DNA of 64,000 nucleotides, from contig NZ_ML675584.1 of NCBI RefSeq assembly GCF_007826885.1, forward strand, positions 62,001 through 126,000, in the 5' to 3' direction. Below are positions 9,590-17,314 of the stretch, in pieces. Source of the stretch: Candidatus Nitrosocosmicus arcticus (GTDB taxonomy: Archaea; Thermoproteota; Nitrososphaeria; Nitrososphaerales; Nitrososphaeraceae). The translations under genes were made by a program, and so were the position numbers. The notes under the pieces were generated by a model. The model worked only from the letters and a program-made list of their open reading frames with translations, did no database searches and was not told where the DNA came from. Numbering within the stretch: position 1 is the first letter of the stretch; every line of letters begins with the position of its first letter.

Positions 9590-10558
9590 TTGAACGATGT
9601 TCGATTTTGCCTTGAAATCTGGGGAACGGATTATGAAAAAATAAAGCAAACATGTTTGTTAGCTGAAGATCTTGGATATTATGGATTTTATTATGGTGAA
9701 TCATTAACCGAAATCGACCTTGACTGTTGGACAGTTCTTTCCACACTGATTCCACTCACTAATAAAATTAAGCTCGGCCCTGTTATCACTTATATACTTC
9801 CGGATTATAGAAGCCTGGCCTTACTTGTTAAGCAATCAATTACATTTCAAGACATTTCAAATGGACGACTTGAATTAAGAACTGGGGCAGGCGCAAGTCT
9901 CGAATATTCTATTCAATGGTGGTATCCTTTTGGAATCAACTATTCTGGTGCAAGTATACGTGTGGCTTTATTCAAAGAAGGTATACAATTACTGTCAAAA
10001 TTGCTGGGACACTCTGACATGAATTACAGCCAATCTGGGAGCAGTAATTCTATTGCTAATTTTGAAGGAAGATTTTTCACGATACCTGGGGCTTCATTTG
10101 TTAAACCAAAAACTAGAATTCCTATAACGATAGCCGCCAAACAGGATAGAATGATGAAAATAGCTGCAAATTATGGGGATGTGTGGGAATGTTCCTATTT
10201 GTCTCCTGATGAATTCTTTACACTAAACGAAAGGTTTGAAAGATTATCAAAAAAAGTGGGAGACATTGACGTGTCTGAAAAGCCTCAGAACAGAGTGGTA
10301 GAGAAATCGATTGAATTGGATGTTATTATTGATAGTAACGAAGTAGAACTAGATTACAAAAAAAAAGTATTTGCCATGGAGAGGGGACCAGGTATTCACA
10401 ATCAATTACTAAAAAAGGGTCTTGTGGGAAATCCTGATGAAATAAGATCAAGGATACAAGAATACGTGAATTTAGGCATCAACCAGTTTTTTCTTGCATT
10501 CCAGGATCCTTTTGACCTCAATTCAATAGAATTATTCATGGATGCAGTACAAAGTTGA
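9590..10558 (+). CDS. luciferase-like (LLM) flavin-dependent oxidoreductase
   Basis: A 322-aa TIM-barrel protein of the bacterial-luciferase-like family, which uses FMN or, often in archaea, coenzyme F420. Landmarks are the AEDLGYYGFYYGE strand after the first helix, KIKLGPVITYI, QDISNGRLELRTGAG (about residues 95-110), the IPITIAAKQDRMMKIAANYGDVW block and a C-terminal LVGNPDEIRSRIQEYVNLGINQFFLAF motif. The TTG start lies 24 bases after a TTTAATATA promoter-like box, and no ATG precedes the first barrel strand. The substrate cannot be predicted. Confidence 0.85.
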   Translation: MNDVRFCLEIWGTDYEKIKQTCLLAEDLGYYGFYYGESLTEIDLDCWTVLSTLIPLTNKIKLGPVITYILPDYRSLALLVKQSITFQDISNGRLELRTGAGASLEYSIQWWYPFGINYSGASIRVALFKEGIQLLSKLLGHSDMNYSQSGSSNSIANFEGRFFTIPGASFVKPKTRIPITIAAKQDRMMKIAANYGDVWECSYLSPDEFFTLNERFERLSKKVGDIDVSEKPQNRVVEKSIELDVIIDSNEVELDYKKKVFAMERGPGIHNQLLKKGLVGNPDEIRSRIQEYVNLGINQFFLAFQDPFDLNSIELFMDAVQS

Positions 10559-10795
10559 AAATCCTATCACCTTATCTAAGCTTTTAAATGGTCTCAAAAT
10601 TAGCATACCTTAATTGGCTAGCTTTTTTTTCAATTAATGAATTAACTCAACCTTACTTACTCTGTTGTAACATTTTTGGTGTCTTTAAAACAATAGTCAT
10701 AATGTTGAGAATCGCTTACTGAAGGACCAGAAATGATTGGTCAACTAGGATTAGCAAAGATTTTTTACTTCTTTTACAACGGTTATGAGTAGACA

Positions 10796-11563
10796 ATGAA
10801 TATAGAAACTGCATATAACGGGAAACAAAATGTTGTGCTAGGAAAAACAGGTATCGTATCACTCATTTTTATGGCGGCAATGATATTTTTTTCATATCAA
10901 GTTTCGGACGCTCAACTAGATACATCTAGTAACTTTAGCAGTACGGGCGCTGGTGATAGTAATGAAACAAGTACACCTGCATTAATAGAGAATGGAAACG
11001 TATCAGTTGGGTCCTATTCGAGTTTTGTTAATGACATAAACAGCCTTTTAGATTCTAACTCCTCCAAATCCATTTCAAAGGTGAGCACAAATTCTCCAAC
11101 TGAAATGCCATCATTTAACCTGCTAGCTTTGGATGAAATAACGCTTCAAAACACTTCAATGTCTGTACCCGCACCGGTTAGACATACTGGCCAGCCATCA
11201 CACGAAGTAGTCTTTGCTCTTCCACTTAGGAATGACGGGAATATTTGGTCAGGCACAGTTACATTTACAGCAAGTAAACCGATAGAAGTCGAGGTTCTTC
11301 ACACTTATGCACCAGCAAAGAATCTCGATTCAATCCACGGGGAGCCTTATCATGCAGTATTGCCCGGAAATAAGAGTATTGCAATAACCCATCTCCGACA
11401 TTTGGTTGACGTGCCGATTGAAATCAAGGGAACCGGAATAAGCTCGGGGACACTTAATTTCGCAGGTAACGCATTAGTATTTCACAAGACCAGCGGGGAG
11501 CCTTTCACCGTAACCTATACTATTGATGCTGTTGCAAAGGAACTAACTAAACCCCGAAAATAG
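10796..11563 (+). CDS. secreted or membrane-anchored protein of unknown function
   Basis: A single hydrophobic helix (about residues 19-36, IVSLIFMAAMIFFSYQV) is followed by SDAQ, so this is a signal peptide or an N-terminal anchor. A Ser/Thr/Asn-rich linker runs to about residue 110. A beta-rich domain follows, with LPLRNDGNIWSGTVTFTASKPIEVEVLHTY and a C-terminal FHKTSGEPFTVTYTIDA strand; the pattern resembles an immunoglobulin-like sandwich. I do not recognise the family. The T-rich sequence downstream (after 11610) probably ends transcription. A surface location is inferred. Confidence 0.7.
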   Translation: MNIETAYNGKQNVVLGKTGIVSLIFMAAMIFFSYQVSDAQLDTSSNFSSTGAGDSNETSTPALIENGNVSVGSYSSFVNDINSLLDSNSSKSISKVSTNSPTEMPSFNLLALDEITLQNTSMSVPAPVRHTGQPSHEVVFALPLRNDGNIWSGTVTFTASKPIEVEVLHTYAPAKNLDSIHGEPYHAVLPGNKSIAITHLRHLVDVPIEIKGTGISSGTLNFAGNALVFHKTSGEPFTVTYTIDAVAKELTKPRK

Positions 11564-11855
11564 ATCAGATATCCGAGTAGTGCAGCTTATCATCTAGAAA
11601 ATCGATCCTAATTCCCTTTTTTTACTCGACTGCAAATCAACGGATGTAGAGTAGATTTTTTTGGGAGATTGTTTTAATTGAGATCGCAAAACTTTTCTTT
11701 TTTTTTATTGCAATTTGAGTGATCGAAGCCTTTTTTCGATGAAATTAAGTCAATTAAAAAGCCATGATGTTATTCCATTTCTTTACATTTATGAAAAATA
11801 TGAACACAATGAGCGAGTGAATAAATCTAATAGGGCGACCATCTAGATTATTTAT

Positions 11856-12434
11856 ATGAATGACCCAGCAGAAAATTCAAAAAAGTCCAATAGTTTTGAA
11901 GAGATAACTCTGGCAAACGGTTGTTTTTGGTGCACAGAGGCCATTTTTAAGCGAGTTCGAGGAATCCTGTCTGTCGTACCTGGGTATTCGGGGGGATTTC
12001 TAAATAACCCATCATATGACCAAGTTTGTACAGGCGAAACTGGTCATGCTGAAGCTATCCAAATCCGATTCGATCCGAAAATCATTCCATTAGAAAAACT
12101 CCTTGAAATATTCTGGTATACACACGATCCAACGACACTTAATAGACAGGGAAGTGATGTAGGGACACAATATCGATCTGCCATTTTTTATCAAACACCA
12201 CAACAACAAGACATAATAACGGCCGTGAAAGAAGATATTGAGGAAAAAAAAGTATACTCTAATCCCATTGTCACTGAAATCAGCCCTTTCAAGAATTTTT
12301 ATCCTGCCGAAAAATATCACAAAGATTACTACGACAACAATAAGAGTGTACCCTATTGTAGTTATGTGATTGATCCAAAAGTAGAAAAATTATTGTCGAA
12401 ATTTCAGGACAATGTAAAGGACGAATACTTGTAA
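11856..12434 (+). CDS. msrA: peptide methionine-S-sulfoxide reductase
   Basis: MsrA reduces methionine S-sulfoxide in oxidised proteins. The catalytic motif GCFWCTE (Cys23 nucleophile, with Cys26) is present, followed by VPGYSGG, the YDQVCTGETGHAEAIQIRFDP block, DPTTLNRQGSDVGTQYRSAIFY and the PAEKYHKDYYDNN segment. The Cys in VPYCSYVI near the C-terminus is a candidate resolving cysteine. At 192 aa it is full length. Translation starts at an ATG directly after TTATTTAT. It stands alone, with no msrB nearby. Confidence 0.95.
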   Translation: MNDPAENSKKSNSFEEITLANGCFWCTEAIFKRVRGILSVVPGYSGGFLNNPSYDQVCTGETGHAEAIQIRFDPKIIPLEKLLEIFWYTHDPTTLNRQGSDVGTQYRSAIFYQTPQQQDIITAVKEDIEEKKVYSNPIVTEISPFKNFYPAEKYHKDYYDNNKSVPYCSYVIDPKVEKLLSKFQDNVKDEYL

Positions 12435-12800
12435 CTTTTATCATTTACTTGTTATTAGTGATATTTTTTTTCAGCCATCATAATCATTTACTACCATTTC
12501 GAAGAAAATAATCTTCTTAAATAAAAATTCACTAATTTCGGGTAAACAATGATTGAACTTCGGACATTGATCTATATCGTGTTACCGACTTTTTCGTACA
12601 TTGTAAGAATGGCTTGAGCCCTCGACAACAATGTAGATGTTTAGAGGACAGTTAAAATTTGTATCTCGCTTTTCTTTCCGAGAAAACGATTTATTCGTCT
12701 GTTTTAATAGAAATCTAATGCCATCCTCGGGGTCTCTAATGCTTTTCAAACATTTAGAAACCAGATACGTTTATGAATTTGGATTCTTTCGAAATAAGTA

Positions 12801-13580
12801 ATGAGTAAGGGGGGCATTCAGGGCGATTATATAAAAGATGTGGCTCAAATCCGCAAAATAATTAAAGAATCAGAAAATTTTGTATTTTTTACAGGAGCTG
12901 GGATTTCAAGGGAAAGTGGAATTCCTACATTTCGGGATAAAGATGGACTATGGAAAAAGTACGACCCATCAAAACTTGCTTCACGCACTGCCTTCATTTC
13001 AAATCCAAAATTGGTTTGGGATTTCTTTTACTCCAGACAAAGACTGGTATGCCAAGCTGAATGTAATGATGCCCATTCAGCCATCGAAAGATTTGAAAAA
13101 ACAATACAAGAAAGGAGTTGTTGGGTGATAACTCAAAACATTGATCGATTGCACCAACGTGCCGGATCCCAAAATGTTATTGAGCTACATGGAAACATTT
13201 TTGGAGTACTTTGTATAGAGTGTGGAAAAAGAGAACAGTATAATCATGACAATTTCTTCAATAACTTTAGTGAAGAAAAAATTCCAATTTGTACAAGTTG
13301 TAATAATATATTAAAGCCTGATGTAGTACTTTTTGAGGAACAATTGCCCCCAGACGAGTGGAGACAAGCCGTCCAATTATCATCTGAATGTGACGTGATG
13401 TTTATTATTGGATCATCATTAAACGTTTCCCCAGCTAATACTTTACCATATCATGCTCTCAAGAACCAAGCTGTACTAATAGAGATAAATCCCAATGTTA
13501 CTGAGATGACTTCTATAATGGATTTTTCATTAAGAGAAAGCGCGCCAAACATTTTATCAAAAATATTTGATCTCGTTTAA
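12801..13580 (+). CDS. sirtuin NAD-dependent protein deacylase
   Basis: A 259-aa Sir2-family enzyme that removes acyl groups from lysine using NAD. It shows GAGIS (32-36) and FRDKDGLW for NAD binding, TQNIDRLHQRAG (111-121), catalytic His130 in ELHGN, a zinc knuckle with Cys138, Cys141, Cys164 and Cys167, and KPDVVLFEE. The residues around the acyl pocket are not the Tyr/Arg pair I associate with desuccinylases, so deacetylation is more likely. Two TTG- and ATG-started neighbours on the same strand (MsrA before, ASCH after) are separated by more than 200 bases and probably have their own promoters. Confidence 0.93.
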   Translation: MSKGGIQGDYIKDVAQIRKIIKESENFVFFTGAGISRESGIPTFRDKDGLWKKYDPSKLASRTAFISNPKLVWDFFYSRQRLVCQAECNDAHSAIERFEKTIQERSCWVITQNIDRLHQRAGSQNVIELHGNIFGVLCIECGKREQYNHDNFFNNFSEEKIPICTSCNNILKPDVVLFEEQLPPDEWRQAVQLSSECDVMFIIGSSLNVSPANTLPYHALKNQAVLIEINPNVTEMTSIMDFSLRESAPNILSKIFDLV

Positions 13581-13813
13581 TATTGTCATTGTGCAGGAGA
13601 GAAAACAGCTTCGAGTTTGGTAGTTTGGATATGAATTGACAGGTGCTTCAATGGGAGAAGTGACCGGTTGATTCTTGGATATAATACTCGAATGTTCATT
13701 ACTAAGTATGCGAATTCTTGAATAAATGAAATCACAACCATTTTGATGTGAACCTTTACGAAATATGAATATTATCATGATTTAAATATCATAAATTTCA
13801 GAATTTTCAATAT

Positions 13814-14212
13814 TTGAAATGCCTTTCATTAAAACAGCCTTATGCTGTTTTGCTTGCAACTGGAAAAAAAACCATCGAAATCAGAAAATGGAATACTAAC
13901 TTTCGAGGTACTTTTTTGATACACGCCTCAAAAAATGTCAACAGAGATGCTTGCTCTGCTCTGGGTTTTGATGAATACAAACTAGTTAAGGGTGCAATTA
14001 TAGGAAAAGCATTCGTATACGACGTTATCAAATATACAACAAAGGATATATTTTTGCGTGACCACCAGAAGCATTTCTCAATTGAGGATATAAACTCAAA
14101 TCAATCATTTAAGAGGTATGGTTTTTTAGTAAAAGACCATCTAGAATTCGGAGAAGAAATTCCTTACTTGGGGAAATTAGGTTTTTTTGAGGTCTCTGAT
14201 TTGAGCATTTAA
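13814..14212 (+). CDS. ASCH-domain (PUA-like) protein
   Basis: The protein is a stand-alone ASCH domain of 132 aa. It begins with the characteristic LSLKQPYAVLLATGKKTIEIRKW segment, followed by FRGTFLIHASKNV and KGAIIGKAFVYDV. ASCH domains have a PUA-like barrel and are predicted to bind RNA or modified nucleotides; some hydrolyse N4-acetylcytidine. The TTG start lies 25 bases after TTTAAATAT (13781-13789), and the domain starts immediately, so no upstream start is needed. Substrate and partner are unknown. Confidence 0.85.
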   Translation: MKCLSLKQPYAVLLATGKKTIEIRKWNTNFRGTFLIHASKNVNRDACSALGFDEYKLVKGAIIGKAFVYDVIKYTTKDIFLRDHQKHFSIEDINSNQSFKRYGFLVKDHLEFGEEIPYLGKLGFFEVSDLSI

Positions 14213-14388
14213 GATAAAAGTATTATTTTGCATTGATAATTAAACTCTTGTTAGGGCAAATCCGATGCACATGTTACCCGTTTTGTGATATCGACAATAA
14301 TAAAAAAAGAACAAATAAAGTAATGTAAAGTTAATGGTATGTTTCTTTATTTTTCAGAAGTTTGGCATCCAAATTGAAAGAAGATGAT

Positions 14389-14426
14389 GGTGGTGGTAGT
14401 GTGGATGGAGTGGAGTGGAGTGGAGT
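14389..14426 (+). repeat. G-rich tandem repeat downstream of aconitase
   Basis: GGTGGTGGTAGTGTGGAT is followed by four exact GGAGT units (14407-14426). The tract lies 15-50 bases past the aconitase stop, so its transcript would carry the C-rich strand. Repeated GG pairs could form a two-layer quadruplex on the plus strand. Confidence 0.7.
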
Positions 14427-14441
14427 GCTGAAATAGACTCT

Positions 14442-16763
14442 TTAATTTGCTCTAAGAATATTAAGGGCAGAACCAGCACGAAACCACTTTAGTTGAGCGT
14501 CATTATACGAATGTATTAAAGGTATTTGTTCTTCTGTTCCATCGCTATGGTACAGTATAGCTGTTAGCACGCCTTTAGGTCTAAGATCTTGCAAGTTAAT
14601 TATGCTTATTCTATCGTCCTCTCTTATTTTTTCATAATCCGAAGATTCAACGAATGTTAAAGCAAGAATCCCTTGTTTTTTTAGGTTTGTTTCGTGAATT
14701 CTAGCAAAACTTTTTGCAATTACTGTAGCACATCCTAAATACCTGGGAGACATTGCTGCGTGTTCACGGCTGCTACCTTCACCATAGTTTTTATCCCCAA
14801 TGATTATCCATTTTAATCCATTCTGTTTGTACTCTCTAGCAATATGTGAAAAAGTTTCAATGTTGTTATTTAAGAGATTCGTTCCTTTGCCTACTTCTCC
14901 ATCTCTAAATGCATTTACTGCGCCTAGTAACAAATTATCGCTTAGTCTGTCCAAGTGACCTCTATACATTAACCAAGGGCCTGCCGGAGAAATATGATCA
15001 GTTGTGCATTTTCCCTTGACCTTGGTCAATACCGGTAATTGGATAAAGTCGTTTCCAGCCCATTTTAAAAAGGGCTCTAATGCTTGAAGTCTTTGACTAT
15101 TCTTGTCAATTACCACTGCCACGCTTTCTGGGTCAATAGCAGGAGGAACATAGATATCCACTGTGTCTTTGAAACCATCCTTTGGTACTTCGGGGGCTAC
15201 TTTAGGAGGGTTTAGTTTGAATTTTGTCCCGTCGCTTGCTACAAGCTCATCCTTTAACGGATTAAATGAAAGTCGACCACTTAAGGCAAGTGCGATCACA
15301 AGTTCTGGACTACCAATAAAGTTCATGGTTTCCCTCATGCCATCATTTCGTCCTGGAAAGTTTCTGTTATAGGAGGTGACTATCGTATTTGGTTCGCCTT
15401 TTTTTATTTCGGGTCTGCTCCATTGTCCTATACATGGTCCACATGCATTAGCTAATACATTAGCTCCAATGTCTCTTAATAATTGGATCTGACCGTCTCT
15501 CTCTATTGTTTCTCTTATCATTTCTGAGCCCGGTGTAACTTGAAGAGGCGTTCTTGTCCTGATTCCTTTTTCTATTGCCTGCTTGGCGATATCAGCTGCA
15601 CGAGACATGTCTTCATAAGATGAATTTGTGCAACTTCCTATCAATGAGACCGAAATGGTGTCTAGGTAGTTATTTTTTAGAATGTCTTCAGCCATTTTTG
15701 AAATGGGTCGAGCGAGATCCGGGGTGTGCGGGCCAACAATGTAGGGCTCTAGTTCGTCTAGGTTTATTTCAATAAGCTCATCAAAATATTTGGTGGCGTT
15801 TTGGCGATTCTCGCTGATTTCTTTTTCAATTAATGGGTCTTGTGTAAGCAAGTCTTTGTGTTTATTTGCAATATCTGCAAGATCCTTTCTACCAGTAGAA
15901 ATCAAATAGGATTCCATTTTGGCGTCGTATGAAAAAACTGAACATGTAGCGCCTATTTCTGCTCCCATATTTGTAATGGTGGCTTTTCCTGTGCAACTAA
16001 CATTTCTTGCCCCTGGCCCAAAGTATTCTATTATTGCGTTAGTTCCGCCAGATACGGTTAACTTTGAGGCAACATATAGAATGATGTCTTTAGCAGATGC
16101 CCAACCGTTTAGTTTTCCAGTTAAATATACTCCGATTCTTTTTGGATACAAAACTTCCCAAGGCAGCCCTGCCATAACTTCGGCAGCGTCTAGTCCGCCT
16201 ACTCCTATGGCAAGCATTCCGAGTCCTCCGGCATTTGGAGTATGGGAATCTGTTCCAATCATCAGGCCACCTGGAAATGCATAGTTTTCTAGGACAACCT
16301 GGTGTATTATTCCAGCACCAGGTTTCCAAAATCCAATTCCATATTTTCTACACGCAGATTCTAAAAATTGATAAACTTCATTATTTTCGTAAATAGCAGC
16401 TTTTGTGTCAGATTCACTTCCCACTCTTGCTTGGATTAAATGATCGCAATGAACCGTGGTGGGAGCTAAAACCTGTTTTATATCTGCCTGCATAAACTGA
16501 AGAATAGTTGTTTGTCCTGTAACGTCTTGAAGGGCAACTCTGTCTGGATTTAACAAGATATATCCATTTCCAGGGGTTAAACCATTAAAGGTCATAAAAT
16601 CAGTTGATTCATCGAGGTGGCCTATTAGAATTTTCTCTCCAAGTGTAAGTGGTTTATCTGAAACCTGTTTAAATTTTAGAATATTTTTTTGTAATTTTTC
16701 ATATACTTTGGAAACCAAGTCTGTCTTGGTTATTTTTCCTTTCAAAGAATTTTGCTCTGACAT
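14442..16763 (-). CDS. acn: aconitate hydratase
   Basis: Aconitase interconverts citrate and isocitrate in the TCA cycle. All three 4Fe-4S cysteines are visible: one in GSCTNSSYEDM and two in ANACGPCIGQW. The substrate-binding GSSREHAAMSPRYLG of the swivelling domain lies near the C-terminus, after VKGKCTTDHISPAGPW. I start at the ATG at 16763 (MSEQ, 773 aa) rather than the in-frame ATG 14 codons earlier, because the shorter form begins at the usual family position. Gene order is isolated: topoisomerase lies upstream on the same strand across a gap with a pseudogene. Confidence 0.95.
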   Translation of the reverse strand: MSEQNSLKGKITKTDLVSKVYEKLQKNILKFKQVSDKPLTLGEKILIGHLDESTDFMTFNGLTPGNGYILLNPDRVALQDVTGQTTILQFMQADIKQVLAPTTVHCDHLIQARVGSESDTKAAIYENNEVYQFLESACRKYGIGFWKPGAGIIHQVVLENYAFPGGLMIGTDSHTPNAGGLGMLAIGVGGLDAAEVMAGLPWEVLYPKRIGVYLTGKLNGWASAKDIILYVASKLTVSGGTNAIIEYFGPGARNVSCTGKATITNMGAEIGATCSVFSYDAKMESYLISTGRKDLADIANKHKDLLTQDPLIEKEISENRQNATKYFDELIEINLDELEPYIVGPHTPDLARPISKMAEDILKNNYLDTISVSLIGSCTNSSYEDMSRAADIAKQAIEKGIRTRTPLQVTPGSEMIRETIERDGQIQLLRDIGANVLANACGPCIGQWSRPEIKKGEPNTIVTSYNRNFPGRNDGMRETMNFIGSPELVIALALSGRLSFNPLKDELVASDGTKFKLNPPKVAPEVPKDGFKDTVDIYVPPAIDPESVAVVIDKNSQRLQALEPFLKWAGNDFIQLPVLTKVKGKCTTDHISPAGPWLMYRGHLDRLSDNLLLGAVNAFRDGEVGKGTNLLNNNIETFSHIAREYKQNGLKWIIIGDKNYGEGSSREHAAMSPRYLGCATVIAKSFARIHETNLKKQGILALTFVESSDYEKIREDDRISIINLQDLRPKGVLTAILYHSDGTEEQIPLIHSYNDAQLKWFRAGSALNILRAN

Positions 16764-17040
16764 ACAAAAGACGTACTTTAAAATGAACTTGCCAATATTT
16801 ATCACTAATGCATCCTGACATCTTAGGAATATTCAAAATGTAATAATTTGAATTCAGGGTAGACTTTGTTTGTATCTATGTTGGCTCTCTTTCTCTGTAT
16901 TTTATATCTTGTTCATCAGAATGAAAGTAAAGATCCGACAATTATTTCGTAATGAGGCAGTTATTATATTACAAAATAAAATAACAACATAATTGATCAA
17001 ATAATTAAAATAATTTATAGTTTATACAAAAAGCCTGAAG

Positions 17041-17182
17041 TTTTCAAAGATCTTGGTTGCATTTGATGGGTCAAAACCTTCAATGGATGCAGGGCAGAAC
17101 TGGTTTGAAAAAAATGCTAGGTGGAAGTACTGCATCAGAAGTAGTGAAATATGCACACTGTCCTGTCCTTATAGTAAGATAG
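17041..17182 (+). pseudogene. universal stress protein remnant with internal deletion
   Basis: Frame one (from 17041) reads FSKILVAFDGSKPSMDA, the classic N-terminal strand and ATP-loop of a universal stress protein (UspA fold). From 17096 a second frame reads RTGLKKMLGGSTASEVV and ends in CPVLIVR-stop (17180-17182), the classic C-terminus including the G-2x-G-9x-G(S/T)-type loop. About 100 central residues are missing, the two ends are in different frames, and no ATG, GTG or TTG opens the first part. The gene has collapsed through an internal deletion. Confidence 0.8.
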
Positions 17183-17251
17183 CTTTAAGGAAATATAGAC
17201 CGGACAGATGAACCTGCGTAGTCTATGAGGTACTTATACATTGATGATCTA

Positions 17252-17265
17252 TGTCGACGTCGACA
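17252..17265. promoter_or_regulatory. 14-base perfect palindrome TGTCGACGTCGACA
   Basis: Two overlapping GTCGAC units make a perfect palindrome, strikingly GC-rich for this AT-rich gap. It lies 50 bases past the topoisomerase stop. It could be a protein-binding site or a short hairpin; no other copy was noticed in the window. Confidence 0.35.
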
Positions 17266-17314
17266 AAGTTACTATATATCTAGCTGCATGATTTTTGATG
17301 TTGTATCAGACCTT

